Positions 52,943-62,165 of a stretch of DNA of 64,000 bases are shown in pieces. The translations under genes were made by a program, and so were the position numbers. Positions within the stretch are counted from its first letter, which is position 1. Each line of letters opens with the position of its first letter. The stretch is from Rhodospirillaceae bacterium (GTDB taxonomy: Bacteria > Pseudomonadota > Alphaproteobacteria > Bin65). The stretch spans positions 1 through 64,000 of the forward strand of contig VXNK01000149.1 of assembly GCA_009840595.1 (NCBI GenBank), read 5' to 3'. A model generated the notes under the pieces. That model saw only the letters and a list, made by a program, of their open reading frames with translations, was not told where the DNA came from and ran no database searches.

Positions 52943-53698
52943 ATGAGCAGGCTTGACGGAAAGGTCGCGATCGTAACCGGGGCCGCCCAGGGCATCGGCG
53001 AGACATATTCGAAGGCGCTCGCGGAGCAAGGCGCCCGGGTGGTGGTTTCGGACATTGCCGATTCGTCCCGTGTGGTCGACGAGATAACGAGCGCCGGTGG
53101 CGAGGCCATCGCCAAGATCGCCGACGTGACCGACGACGCGTCGCTTTCGGATCTCGTCGAGGCTGCCGAATCGGCGTTCGGGCCGATCGATATCCTGGTC
53201 AACAACGCAGGGCTTTTCTCGGAGTTGCGCCTGACCCCGATCATGCAGCTCACGAACGAGGAATGGGACCGGGTGATGAAGGTGAACATGCGGGGCACGT
53301 TCCAGGCCACCAAGGCCGTCGTTCCCAGCATGCTCAAGAACGGAGGGGGCAAGATCATCAATATCAGTTCGGGCACCTTTTTCTACGGCGGGCCCGGCAT
53401 CGCTCACTATGTCTGCTCGAAGGGCGCGGTCATCGCCTTCACGCGCTCGGCGTCGCGGGAATTCGGCGACAAGAACATCAAGGTGAACTGTATCGCGCCC
53501 GGCCTGGTCGAGACCGAAGGCGTGCGGAACCACCCCGATCTTCACGTCGCGCGGGCGCCGACGTTGCAGGCGCGCGCCATCAAGCGGGAGATGGTATCGG
53601 AAGACCTGATCGGGACGCTGCTGTTCCTGGCGAGCGAAGACAGCGACTTCGTGACCGGACAGACCTTCAACATCGACGGCGGCAGGCACAACTACTAA
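52943..53698 (+). CDS. SDR family oxidoreductase
   Basis: A 251-residue classical SDR. VAIVTGAAQGIGETYSKALA binds the nucleotide, SDIAD suggests NAD preference, LVNNAGLF follows, Ser is in INISSGTFFYG and the catalytic Tyr-Lys in HYVCSKGAVIAF. IAPGLVETEG and TGQTFNIDGGRHNY close the fold in the usual way. GGAGAGAG ends seven bases before ATG 52943. The substrate is unknown. Confidence 0.92.
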   Translation: MSRLDGKVAIVTGAAQGIGETYSKALAEQGARVVVSDIADSSRVVDEITSAGGEAIAKIADVTDDASLSDLVEAAESAFGPIDILVNNAGLFSELRLTPIMQLTNEEWDRVMKVNMRGTFQATKAVVPSMLKNGGGKIINISSGTFFYGGPGIAHYVCSKGAVIAFTRSASREFGDKNIKVNCIAPGLVETEGVRNHPDLHVARAPTLQARAIKREMVSEDLIGTLLFLASEDSDFVTGQTFNIDGGRHNY

Positions 53699-53760
53699 GC
53701 CGCGCCTCGGCTGTCGTTTCCAAGGGAGCCGGACCTGTCGCGGGACGGTCCGGCCACCTC

Positions 53761-54459
53761 TCACGCCGCCCGCACCATCCCCTCCGCGCGCTTGCTCTCG
53801 CGCTGCCAGAAGTAGGCGGCGAGGAGCCCGAGCAGGCTCCAGGCGGCGAGGCCGGTGCCCAGCGCCCGGGCCGCGAACAGGCTGGCCAGTTCCGGCGGCG
53901 CCGGGCCGATGAATTCGTCCGGGTGCGGCGCGCCGATAACGTGCGGCGCCAGTAAGAGCAGGGCGGCGACGCCCCGAAGCGCCCAGCCGCGGCCGAAGGC
54001 GATCAGCGCGAGGCCGGCCGCGGTCGCGCCGACGGTGCCGAACCACCAGATCTGGCGCGGACCGATCTCCGCCGCCGCGGAGCCCGGCAGTTCCGGCGGC
54101 GCGCCGAGCGCCGGGGCGAGTTGCACCGCCAGGAACCCGGCCACGCCCCAGACCAGCCCCTGCCGGACAGCGATGCGGACACCGCGGTCTTCGGCCAACG
54201 CCATTGCGGCGACCAGCAGGAAGGCGTAGCCGGTATAGGTCAGGGTCGTGAACAGCACGCTCAGGCCGTCGCGCTCCAGATCGACGCCGGGAACGGCCGC
54301 AGCGCCCCCCCCGCCGTCGCCGAAATGGTTCAGCGTCCCGCTCTCATACAGCTCGGCATGGAGCAGCACCGGCTGGACGAAGACCAACTGCAGCAGGGCG
54401 GCGATCAGCCCCGTCAGGAAGCCAGCGAACAGCGCGCTGACCAATATGCGGGTAAACAT
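53761..54459 (-). CDS. cbtA: CbtA family cobalt transporter subunit
   Basis: A 232-residue membrane protein with about six hydrophobic segments: MFTRILVSALFAGFLTGLIAALLQLVFVQPVLLHAELYE, then GVWGVAGFLAVQLAPALGAPPELPG-type segments and HVIGAPHPDEF. These match CbtA, the proposed cobalt permease of B12-controlled operons. It follows cbtB after two bases and is under the cobalamin riboswitch upstream. Conserved His and acidic residues in loops are probable metal ligands. Confidence 0.92.
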   Translation of the reverse strand: MFTRILVSALFAGFLTGLIAALLQLVFVQPVLLHAELYESGTLNHFGDGGGGAAAVPGVDLERDGLSVLFTTLTYTGYAFLLVAAMALAEDRGVRIAVRQGLVWGVAGFLAVQLAPALGAPPELPGSAAAEIGPRQIWWFGTVGATAAGLALIAFGRGWALRGVAALLLLAPHVIGAPHPDEFIGPAPPELASLFAARALGTGLAAWSLLGLLAAYFWQRESKRAEGMVRAA

Positions 54460-54461
54460 GT

Positions 54462-54632
54462 CTAGTGGCAGGGAAAGCCCATGGCGTGGCGCGAATCGTG
54501 CGCAGCATCATGCAGGGCGGCCGTCTGGACATGGCCGGCCAGCGTGACGATCGCCAGGCCGATGAAGGCAGACAGCGCGATGGCGGCGAGCTTCGCCGAA
54601 ATTCCTGTCCTGCTCTGGGTTTGGGCAGTCAT
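54462..54632 (-). CDS. cbtB: CbtB family protein
   Basis: A 56-residue protein with one membrane helix (LAAIALSAFIGLAIVTLAGHV) and the typical His-rich C-terminus HDAAHDSRHAMGFPCH, which is predicted to bind cobalt. CbtB is always paired with CbtA. ATG 54632 lies about 40 bases after the end of the riboswitch. Confidence 0.92.
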   Translation of the reverse strand: MTAQTQSRTGISAKLAAIALSAFIGLAIVTLAGHVQTAALHDAAHDSRHAMGFPCH

Positions 54633-54671
54633 TCGAATACTCCGTCGTAACACCCGACAACGATTTTCCCC

Positions 54672-54840
54672 AACGCCCGGCAGGTTTCCTGGCTCACGGT
54701 TACCGGCCCTGGTGCGCTCGCCTTCCCGGTCTTTTGTCCAGTGGCTTTCGAGCGCGGCCAACCGTCTACAGTTGCGGGGACAGCTCCGGACTCGATCAGC
54801 CGATCTCACCGGATTCCCTATTAAGCCCCTCCCCTTCCGG
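54672..54840 (-). promoter_or_regulatory. Cobalamin riboswitch
   Basis: The minus strand shows the conserved elements in order: TTAATAGGGAATCCGGTG, then GAGCTGTCCCCGCAACTGTA, the B12-box element AAAGCCACTGG, CCGGGAAGGCG and GTGAGCCAGGAAACCTGCCGG near 54674. This is a textbook AdoCbl riboswitch. It controls cbtB-cbtA, lowering cobalt uptake when cobalamin is plentiful. Confidence 0.96.
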
Positions 54841-55204
54841 TTCAGGACGCCAAGCCCGCAAGGATTTGCCCCATGACTCGAACGCCGTCAAGCGTCCGGT
54901 CGCGGGACGGTTCGAAATACCGACACGGCGGCGTTGCCGAATCGCCCCGCCTGAATCGCCTGACCTGAATCGCCGGGCAACCTGCTGCATTTCCCGGCAA
55001 CCGGCCGGACCGGTTTTGCCGCGCCTGCGTTCCGCCATCGTCGCCTGTCGCGCGTCGAAAAAGGGGATTTGTTCCTGTCATGCGTTCCGGCAATTGACCG
55101 GGCGCGCCCGAATCCCTAGCGTCCCGGGCATCGGGCGCCCGGGCCCGCGCATTCGCCCGAGGCGGCGACCGAGGGCGCACGACGGAGAGGGAGCGACAGG
55201 CGCA
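54841..55204. other. Gap with no recognised gene
   Basis: This 364-base gap between the riboswitch and the next SDR gene has no supported ORF or repeat. It should contain the divergent promoters of cbtB and the SDR gene; no convincing hexamer pair was found for either. Confidence 0.4.
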
Positions 55205-55957
55205 ATGAACGAATTGGCGAACCAGGTGGCCTGGGTTACCGGCGGCGGGACGGGAATCGGCGCTGCCGCGGCCGAGGCGCTGGCGGCGGACGGCGCCGCT
55301 GTCGTCCTGTCCGGCCGGCGCCGGGACGTGCTGGACGAGGTGGCGGCGCGGGTCGCGGAGCGCGGCGGCGCGGCGGACGTAAAGCCGGTGGACGTCGCAG
55401 ACGGCGCGGCCATGGCGGCAGCGGCCGACGGGATCCGCGACGCGCACGGCAGGATCGACATCCTGGTCCATTCCGCCGGCACCAATATCCCCAACCGGTC
55501 CTGGAGCAAGATCGAGCCGGAGGGCTGGAAACTGATCGTGGATGTCAACCTCAACGGCTCCTACAACGCGGTGCAGGCGGTGCTGCCTGCGATGCGCGAG
55601 GCCGGCGGCGGTCTCCTGATCCTGATTTCCTCCTGGGCCGGCCGCTACGATACGCTGCTCACCGGCCCCGGCTATAACGCCACCAAGCACGGCATGCGCG
55701 CCATGGCCGCCCACCTCAATCTCGAAGAGGGGAAAAACGGCATCCGCTGCTGCACCGTCATGCCCGGCGAAGTGAACACGCCGATCCTCGACAAGCGGCC
55801 AATCCCGGTGCCGGAGGAAGAGCGCGTGCGTATGATGCAGCCGGAGGATATGGGCGAGACCGTCCGCTACGTCGCCCGGCTGCACCCGCGGGTCTGCGTC
55901 AACGAAATCCTGATATCGCCGACCTGGAACCGGCTGAACGTCCAGCCCGCGGGGTAA
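55205..55957 (+). CDS. SDR family oxidoreductase
   Basis: A 250-residue [22 protein letters not shown] is the nucleotide site with VLSGRRRD suggesting NADP use, LVHSAGTN replaces NNAG, Ser is in [12 protein letters not shown] and Tyr-Lys is in [11 protein letters not shown]. The C-terminus ([25 protein letters not shown]) is that of YdfG/serine-dehydrogenase-like members. Its substrate is not known. ATG 55205 follows a GGGAG-type site. Confidence 0.92.
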   Translation: MNELANQVAWVTGGGTGIGAAAAEALAADGAAVVLSGRRRDVLDEVAARVAERGGAADVKPVDVADGAAMAAAADGIRDAHGRIDILVHSAGTNIPNRSWSKIEPEGWKLIVDVNLNGSYNAVQAVLPAMREAGGGLLILISSWAGRYDTLLTGPGYNATKHGMRAMAAHLNLEEGKNGIRCCTVMPGEVNTPILDKRPIPVPEEERVRMMQPEDMGETVRYVARLHPRVCVNEILISPTWNRLNVQPAG

Positions 55958-56052
55958 GACGGGCGGAACAATGGGCGCAGTTGGCATCGCCGCCGGCGCG
56001 CCCTAGCTTTTGCGCCGTGGCTGCAACGGTCCACCGAAGGCACAGGTGCGCA

Positions 56053-57435
56053 ATGTCTGCCGAAAGATGGTCGCCGGAATCGTGGCGCGGCAAGCCCGCG
56101 TTGCAAATGCCGGTCTATGACGATGAGGCGCAACTCCGGCAGGTCGAGACGACGCTGTCCGGCTATCCGCCGCTGGTCTTCGCCGGCGAGGCGCGGGAGC
56201 TGACCCGCCAGCTCGGCCTGGCGGCGGAAGGCAGGGCCTTCCTGCTGCAGGGCGGCGACTGCGCCGAGAGCTTCGCCGAGTTCACGCCGAACAACATCCG
56301 CGACACCTTCAAGGTGCTGCTCCAGATGACGGTCGTGCTCATGTACGGCGCGTCGCTGCCGGTGGTGAAGGTGGCGCGCCTGGCCGGCCAGTTCGCCAAG
56401 CCGCGCTCCTCGGACGTCGAGCGGCAAGACGACCGCGAATTGCCGTCCTACCGCGGCGATATCGTCAATAGCATCGATTTCGAGGCGGCAGCGCGCGTGC
56501 CCGATCCGGCGCGCATGATCCAGGCCTACAACCAGTCGGCCGCGACCATGAACCTGGTCCGGGCCTTCGCGCTGGGCGGCTTCGCCGACCTGCACCAAGT
56601 CAACCGCTGGACCCAGGATTTCATCCGGGACGGCGCTTTCGGGCGGCGCTACCTGGAACTCGCGGATCGGATCACCGAGGCGCTGGACTTCATGGCGGCC
56701 TGCGGCGTCGACGCCTCGACCTCACCCCATGTCCGCGAGGCCAGCGTCTTCACCTCGCACGAGGGGCTGCTCCTGCCCTACGAACAGGCATTAACCCGGC
56801 AGGACAGCCTGACCGGCGGCTGGTACGACTGTTCGGCCCACATGCTGTGGATCGGCGACCGGACGCGCCAGCCCGGCGGCGCCCATGTCGAGTTCCTGCG
56901 CGGAGTCGGCAACCCGATCGGCCTGAAATGCGGCCCGAGCCTCGATCCGGACGAACTCCTCCGCCTGATCGACATCCTGAATCCCGATAACGTCCCCGGC
57001 CGCCTCACCCTGATCGCGCGCATGGGCGCCGGCAAGGTGCGCGCCGGCCTGCCGCCGCTGATCCGCGCGGTCGAGCGCGAAGGCCGCAAGGTCGTGTGGT
57101 CCTGCGATCCCATGCACGGCAACACGATCAAGGCAACCAACGGCTACAAGACCCGGCAGTTCGACCGGATCCTGGAAGAGGTGCGCGGATTTTTCGAGGT
57201 GCACCGGGCCGAGGGCACCTACGCCGGCGGCGTCCATTTCGAGATGACCGGCCAGGACGTGACCGAATGCACCGGCGGCGCGCGGGAAATCACCGAAGAG
57301 CGCCTCGGCGACCGCTACCACACCCACTGCGATCCGCGCCTGAACGCCAACCAGGCGCTGGAACTCGCTTTCCTGATCGCGGAAATGCTCAAGGCGGGCC
57401 GGCAGAACGCCGGCCTGCAGGTGGCGGCCGAATAA
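56053..57435 (+). CDS. aroG: 3-deoxy-7-phosphoheptulonate synthase, class II
   Basis: A 460-residue plant-type DAHP synthase, the first enzyme of the shikimate pathway. [33 protein letters not shown] with the metal-binding Cys, [51 protein letters not shown] and [18 protein letters not shown] are signature segments. No regulatory extension is visible. Start ATG 56053 agrees with family length. Confidence 0.96.
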   Translation: MSAERWSPESWRGKPALQMPVYDDEAQLRQVETTLSGYPPLVFAGEARELTRQLGLAAEGRAFLLQGGDCAESFAEFTPNNIRDTFKVLLQMTVVLMYGASLPVVKVARLAGQFAKPRSSDVERQDDRELPSYRGDIVNSIDFEAAARVPDPARMIQAYNQSAATMNLVRAFALGGFADLHQVNRWTQDFIRDGAFGRRYLELADRITEALDFMAACGVDASTSPHVREASVFTSHEGLLLPYEQALTRQDSLTGGWYDCSAHMLWIGDRTRQPGGAHVEFLRGVGNPIGLKCGPSLDPDELLRLIDILNPDNVPGRLTLIARMGAGKVRAGLPPLIRAVEREGRKVVWSCDPMHGNTIKATNGYKTRQFDRILEEVRGFFEVHRAEGTYAGGVHFEMTGQDVTECTGGAREITEERLGDRYHTHCDPRLNANQALELAFLIAEMLKAGRQNAGLQVAAE

Positions 57436-57476
57436 TCCTCCCGTGAGACCTTGAGGGAATTTCGAGGGGACCGCCG

Positions 57477-58604
57477 GTGAACGACACGCGTCCGCCAGAA
57501 GCCGATGTGGCGGCCTGGACCGACGCCTATTTCAACCGGTCCAAGGGCATCGTGCGCAAATTCGGCGATGTCGCCGTCACCTATGCGATTTTCATGCGCC
57601 GTCCGGTTCTTTCTGCGCCGCGCCTGATGATCGACTGGCTGGAGGCGATGGCGGCGGCGCGCGGCATCTCCGTCGGGATCGACCTGCGCTACCCGGAGGG
57701 CAAATGGGTCGGCGCCGGCGAACCGATCCTTTACCTGACCGGGCCGTTCGAACATCTGGTCGATCTCGAAACCCTGTTCCTGCAGAAGCTCGGCGCGGCC
57801 TGCGTGGCGGCCTACAACGCCGATGTGATGTGCACCGAACTGCCGAAAGTCGCCTTTCTCGGCTTCGACGCACGACACTGCGCCGGTACGGACATGGCCG
57901 AGATGATGGCCTACGCCGCCAGCGTCGGCTCCAGCCGGGCCCGCCGCAAGGTCGGCGCCGTCGGTTTCGTCGGCAACGCGACTACGGCCACGGCGCATTA
58001 TTTCGGGCAGGACCGGGGCCTCGGCACCATGCCCCACGCCATCATCGGCTATGCCGGCTCGACCCTCAGGGCCGCCGAGATGTTCCACGAGGCCTATCCG
58101 GACGAGGACCTGACCGTCCTGGTCGATTATTTCGGCCGCGAGGTCACGGATTCGCTCGAGGTCTGCCGCGCATTTCCCGAACTGGCCGCGGCCGGCCGGC
58201 TGTCCGTCCGGCTCGATACGCCGGGCAGCCGCTACATGGAAGGGCTCGATCCGTCGATCGCCTACGCGGTGCTCGATCGCAACGCGCCGGAGTCGATCCG
58301 CGGCTACCGGAGCGAGGCCGAACTGCGCTACCTGATCGGCCCCGGCGTTTCGGCGGCCGCGATCTGGATGATGCGCGAAAGGCTCGACGAGGCCGGCTTC
58401 GGCGGGGTGCGGATCGTCGCTTCCTCCGGGTTCGGCCCGGCCAAGTGCCGGGTCATGGCGATCGCCCATGCGCCGGTCGACGCGATCGGCACCGGCAGTT
58501 TCCTGCCCGAGGACTGGCAGGAAACCTACGCCACAGCCGATGTCGTCGAATACGACGGCGAGGCCCGCGTGAAAATCGGCCGCGAATTCCTGCTTCGGAA
58601 ATAG
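57477..58604 (+). CDS. Nicotinate phosphoribosyltransferase-like protein
   Basis: A 375-residue protein with the quinolinate/nicotinate phosphoribosyltransferase fold: AWTDAYFNRSKGIVRKFGD at the N-terminus, FLQKLGAACVAAYNADVMCTEL, FDARHCAG, GNATTATAHYFGQDRGLGTMPHAIIGYAG, and LVDYFGREVTDSLEV. The active-site His in TMPHA and the phosphate-binding loop are present. The enzyme joins nicotinate and PRPP in NAD salvage. The gene begins with GTG 57477 after GAGGGGA and may share a transcript with aroG 41 bases upstream. Confidence 0.85.
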   Translation: MNDTRPPEADVAAWTDAYFNRSKGIVRKFGDVAVTYAIFMRRPVLSAPRLMIDWLEAMAAARGISVGIDLRYPEGKWVGAGEPILYLTGPFEHLVDLETLFLQKLGAACVAAYNADVMCTELPKVAFLGFDARHCAGTDMAEMMAYAASVGSSRARRKVGAVGFVGNATTATAHYFGQDRGLGTMPHAIIGYAGSTLRAAEMFHEAYPDEDLTVLVDYFGREVTDSLEVCRAFPELAAAGRLSVRLDTPGSRYMEGLDPSIAYAVLDRNAPESIRGYRSEAELRYLIGPGVSAAAIWMMRERLDEAGFGGVRIVASSGFGPAKCRVMAIAHAPVDAIGTGSFLPEDWQETYATADVVEYDGEARVKIGREFLLRK

Positions 58605-58643
58605 TGCCGCCGCCCCCGCGCGGAATTGCATCCCCGGGCCGGG

Positions 58644-59192
58644 TCAGTTGAACGCGACGACGACCTTGAAAGGGACCTCGGCGACGACGCGCCGGCCATC
58701 GAGCAGCGTCATCGTCCAGCGGCCTTCCGCCATTTCCCACAGATGGTCGAAGCGGAACAACTGCCGCCGCACGATGCCGATGGCCACGAACCGGTCGAAC
58801 AGGACGTCGCCGGACCGGCCAGTCCGCGGGTCGGTCATCCTCGGGAACCGCATGACGAGGGTGAGGGTCTTGCCGATCAGGCCGGGATCGCGCACGCGAA
58901 AGCGCATGCCGAAGGCGAGTCCGGATTGCGCCAGGATCGTCTGCGTCCGCCGCAGGAGCCGGACATCGGCCGCCGCGAAGCGCCGGCCCGAAATGTCTTC
59001 GGGCGCCTCGACGAAACCGAGATCGCTGTACGCATAGATGCCGTAGTCGAAGATCCGGACGCCGGATTGCCGGACTTGCCACGGATTCCCGTCTTGCGCC
59101 TGCGCGGCCGGAGGGCCCGCGACCGCAAACAGCGCGAGCGCCGCGATTGCCGGCCTAATTGAGCGGAACCACGACACGCAGCACTTCCTCAT
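58644..59192 (-). CDS. DUF3859-type exported protein, copy A
   Basis: About 182 residues with a signal peptide (SIRPAIAALALFAVAGPPAAQA), then VRIFDYGIYAYSDLGFVEAPEDISGRR, RRTQTILAQSGLAFGMRFRVRDP and GRWTMTLLDGRRVVAEVPFKVV. This is the same architecture as the next gene upstream. ATG 59192 is given, but GTG 59177 has a better ribosome binding site (AGGAAG six bases away). The beginning overlaps the end of its paralogue by 23-38 bases. DUF3859 proteins are periplasmic and uncharacterised. Confidence 0.75.
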   Translation of the reverse strand: MRKCCVSWFRSIRPAIAALALFAVAGPPAAQAQDGNPWQVRQSGVRIFDYGIYAYSDLGFVEAPEDISGRRFAAADVRLLRRTQTILAQSGLAFGMRFRVRDPGLIGKTLTLVMRFPRMTDPRTGRSGDVLFDRFVAIGIVRRQLFRFDHLWEMAEGRWTMTLLDGRRVVAEVPFKVVVAFN

Positions 59193-59646
59193 GCAACAGA
59201 GTCTCGCCGTCCAGAAGCTGAAAGCGCCACAGCCCTTCGGCCAGTTCCCACATGAAATCGAAACGGTAGCCGACAAAATACACGCCGTTCGACAGCGGCA
59301 TGAACGGGCGCGACTGCGACGTGCCGCGGCGGCCGGTCTTCGGATCGTGCAACGGCGGAAACGCGGTGCGCAGCGTCAGTTGCCGCCCGAGCAACGTCGG
59401 GTCGGCAATCCTGAAGCGGTAGCCGAAATTCCGGCCCAGCTGGGCGAAAACCGTGCGTGTGCGCCGGAATATCCGGATATTCGAGACGACGTTGCGGCCG
59501 CCGGCGACGGTCTGCGGCGCCTTCGTCCGGTGATCGATGCTGAGCTTGTAGATGCCGAAATCGACCACCGAAATTGCAGAACCGCTCCGCGCGGGACCGG
59601 CCGGGATGCCCGCGACGAGGATCAGGATGGCAATGAGCTGCTTCAT
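59155..59646 (-). CDS. DUF3859-type exported protein, copy B
   Basis: A 163-residue protein with a signal peptide (MKQLIAILILVAGIPAGPA), then VVDFGIYKLSIDHRTKAPQTVAGGRNVVSNIRIFRRTRTVFAQLGRNFGYRFRI and LWRFQLLDGETLLHEEVLRVVVPLN. It aligns throughout with copy A, so the pair arose by duplication and diverged strongly. ATG 59646 sits at the signal peptide. Confidence 0.78.
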   Translation of the reverse strand: MKQLIAILILVAGIPAGPARSGSAISVVDFGIYKLSIDHRTKAPQTVAGGRNVVSNIRIFRRTRTVFAQLGRNFGYRFRIADPTLLGRQLTLRTAFPPLHDPKTGRRGTSQSRPFMPLSNGVYFVGYRFDFMWELAEGLWRFQLLDGETLLHEEVLRVVVPLN

Positions 59647-59882
59647 GCACCGTCCCGGTCGAGAAGCGAAGCGATGGCCGGCGGCGGGAGCCGGTCGTCG
59701 CCCCGTCTTCATATTATGGACGGCTTCCGGCCGTCTGCAAGCGCCGGCCGGCGGCAAAACCGGAAGCGTCCTGCTTCGGCGGCGTTTGCCGCCCCGCCGT
59801 TTTCGGATATCGCCACGCCTCACGACGAATTAAACAGTTCCGTCAGTTTCTGTCCTTCGCGAACCCGTACGGAACCCGCCCC

Positions 59883-60734
59883 ATGCCCCTTGTCGACTGC
59901 GCCGGCCGAACCGTGAACTACGAGGCCGGCGGACCGGACGACGGAACCGCGCCGCTCATGCCTTTCCAGCCGCCCGGCGCGAGCGGCGCCCCGATCTGGC
60001 GGTCGATCGCAGCGGCGTTGCAGGACCGCTTCCGCACGGCCGCCGTCAACCCCTCGGCCTATGGCGAGACCGAGGCCTTTGCCGGCCCGGAACCGATGAC
60101 CCTGCGCGACGAGGCCGCCGCGCTCGCCGCGGTGATCCGGGCCGAACTGCCGAAGTGCCGCGGCAAGCGCGCCCATATCGTCGGCCATTCCTATGGCGGC
60201 ACGATCGCGCTGGTGCTGGCGCTCGCATGGCCGGAACTCACCGGCCGGCTCACCCTGCTCGAGCCCGCGCCCTACGTCCTGCTGCGCGATGCCGGAGAGA
60301 CCGCGCTGGCCGACGAGATCGGCGGCCAGAACGCGCAATTCATCGCCACTGTGCGCGCCGGCAGCCGCAATGCCGAGGCGATGGAACAGTATCTCGACTA
60401 TTTCAACAACCGGCCGGGTTTCTGGCAGGGCCTCGACGGGCGGTCGCAGCAGAAGATGCTGACGCTGGCCGAACGGCTCGCCGTCGGGCTGGACGCCGTC
60501 GAGCGGCTCGACATGCGCGTCGCCGATCTCGCAGCGATCGATGTGCCGGTCACGGTCGTCCGGGGTGGCGACACCGATCCCCTGCACGCCCGGCTCTCGG
60601 AACTGGTCGCGCAGGCGATCCCCGGCGCGACGCTGATCGACCTGCCCGGCGCCGGCCACATGATGACCCTGACCCACGGCGCGGAGATTGCCGGGATGCT
60701 GCGGGAGACGGCCTGTTCGGACCAGCTGGGCTAA
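59883..60734 (+). CDS. Alpha/beta hydrolase
   Basis: A 283-residue alpha/beta hydrolase. The nucleophile elbow is GHSYGG (Ser near residue 101), the acid probably Asp in VRGGDTDPLH, and the catalytic His in GAGHMM. It resembles esterases and C-C hydrolases that act on small carboxylic or aromatic substrates. The function is otherwise unknown. Its 3' end overlaps livF, which is convergent, by four bases. Confidence 0.88.
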   Translation: MPLVDCAGRTVNYEAGGPDDGTAPLMPFQPPGASGAPIWRSIAAALQDRFRTAAVNPSAYGETEAFAGPEPMTLRDEAAALAAVIRAELPKCRGKRAHIVGHSYGGTIALVLALAWPELTGRLTLLEPAPYVLLRDAGETALADEIGGQNAQFIATVRAGSRNAEAMEQYLDYFNNRPGFWQGLDGRSQQKMLTLAERLAVGLDAVERLDMRVADLAAIDVPVTVVRGGDTDPLHARLSELVAQAIPGATLIDLPGAGHMMTLTHGAEIAGMLRETACSDQLG

Positions 60735-61438
60735 AGCCCCAGGTAGGCCTCGCGCACACGATCGTCCTGCAACAGGTCCTCGCCCGGACCGCTCAGCACG
60801 ATGCGGCCGTTTTCCAGCACATAGGCGCGGTTCGCCATCTTGAGCGAGACGGCGACATTCTGTTCGACCAGGATGATCGGCGTACCGTCGGCGTTCAGCC
60901 GTTCGACGATGCCGAAGACCTCCTGGACAATGGTCGGCGCCAGGCCGAGCGACGGCTCGTCGAACATGATCAACTCGGGCTGGCCGAGCAGGCAGCGGCC
61001 GATCGCCAGCATCTGCTGCTCGCCGCCGGAAAGCGTGCCGGCCTGCTGTTCGGCGCGCTCGAGCAGGATCGGGAACATGGCGAAGACCCGCTCCATGGTC
61101 TCCGCGCTCTTTCCCCGACCGCGTTCCAGATAGGCGCCGACCTCCAGATTCTCGCGCACCGTCAGCCCGGCGAAGATCTGGCGGCCCTCGGCGACCTGGC
61201 CGACGCCAAGGTTGCAGACCCGGTGGCTCGGCCAGCCGGTGATGTCGACACCCTTGTAGACGATCTGCCCGGAGCGCGGCTTCTCGATCCCGGCGATGGT
61301 CCGGATCAGCGAACTCTTGCCGGCGCCGTTCGAGCCGACGACCGCGACGATGTCGCCGGCATCGACCTCCAGCGATACGTCGTCGAGCGCCTGGGCGTCG
61401 CCGTAAAACAGGTTCAGGCCGCTGATGCTGAGGATCAC
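60731..61438 (-). CDS. livF: Branched-chain amino acid ABC transporter ATPase LivF
   Basis: A 235-residue ATPase of the LivF group: Walker A GSNGAGKSS, LGVGQVAEGRQIFAGLTVRENLEVGA (the LivF-type Q-loop), LSGGEQQMLAIGRCL signature, LIMFDEPSLGLAP Walker B and LVEQNVAVSL. GTG 61438 overlaps the livG stop by four bases; an upstream in-frame ATG at 61462 would add eight residues. It works with LivG at the inner membrane. Confidence 0.93.
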   Translation of the reverse strand: MILSISGLNLFYGDAQALDDVSLEVDAGDIVAVVGSNGAGKSSLIRTIAGIEKPRSGQIVYKGVDITGWPSHRVCNLGVGQVAEGRQIFAGLTVRENLEVGAYLERGRGKSAETMERVFAMFPILLERAEQQAGTLSGGEQQMLAIGRCLLGQPELIMFDEPSLGLAPTIVQEVFGIVERLNADGTPIILVEQNVAVSLKMANRAYVLENGRIVLSGPGEDLLQDDRVREAYLGL

Positions 61439-62160
61439 AGGTCCTGGTCCCCGAGATAGCATTCCAGCACCGCCGGATCGCGCACGATCCGATCCGGCGT
61501 CCCCTCGCTGATCTTCTCGCCGTGATGCAGCACGGTGATATGCTCGGACAGCGCCATCACGGCGCGCATGACATGCTCGATCAAAAGGATGGTCAGCCCG
61601 GTATCGTCGCGCAGCCGGCGCAGGGTCGCGACCATGCGGTCGGTTTCCGACGGGCGCAGGCCGGCCATCACCTCGTCGAGCAGGAGCAGGCGCGGGCCGG
61701 TCGCGAGCGCCCGGGCGACTTCCAGGCGCTTGCGGTCGGGCAGGGTCAGGTTGGCGGCATGCTGGGCGGCCTTGGCATCGAGTTCGAGCAATTCGAGGAA
61801 GCCGCGGGCCGCTTCGCGCGCCGCGGCAACGCTGGCGGCAGTGTGCAGGGCCGCCACCGTCACGTTTTCCAGCACGGTCATCTGGGCGAACGGCTTAACG
61901 ATCTGGAACGTGCGGCCGATGCCGGCGTGGCAGATTTCGTCCGGCCGCCGGCCGGTGATGTCGGCGCCGCCGAGATGGACGGATCCGCTGTCCGGCCGGA
62001 AGACGCCGGCGATCACGTTGAACAGGGTCGTCTTGCCGGCACCGTTCGGCCCGATGAGGGCGGCGATTTCGCGCTCCGACACCTCGAAAGAGACGTTGTT
62101 CAACGCCAGCAGGCCGCGGAAGCTCTTGCTCACGCCGTCGACCCGGAGCAGCGCAGCCAT
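61435..62160 (-). CDS. livG: Branched-chain amino acid ABC transporter ATPase LivG
   Basis: A 241-residue ATPase of the LivG group: LLRVDGVSKSFRGLLALNNVSF, Walker A GPNGAGKTT, GIGRTFQIVKPFAQMTVLENV, and LLLLDEVMAGLRPSETDRM as Walker B. The signature is unusual: NLTLPDRKRLEVARAL instead of LSxGxQxR, the degenerate form normal for LivG. ATG 62160 follows livM directly. Confidence 0.93.
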   Translation of the reverse strand: MAALLRVDGVSKSFRGLLALNNVSFEVSEREIAALIGPNGAGKTTLFNVIAGVFRPDSGSVHLGGADITGRRPDEICHAGIGRTFQIVKPFAQMTVLENVTVAALHTAASVAAAREAARGFLELLELDAKAAQHAANLTLPDRKRLEVARALATGPRLLLLDEVMAGLRPSETDRMVATLRRLRDDTGLTILLIEHVMRAVMALSEHITVLHHGEKISEGTPDRIVRDPAVLECYLGDQDL

Positions 62161-62165
62161 GCCGC

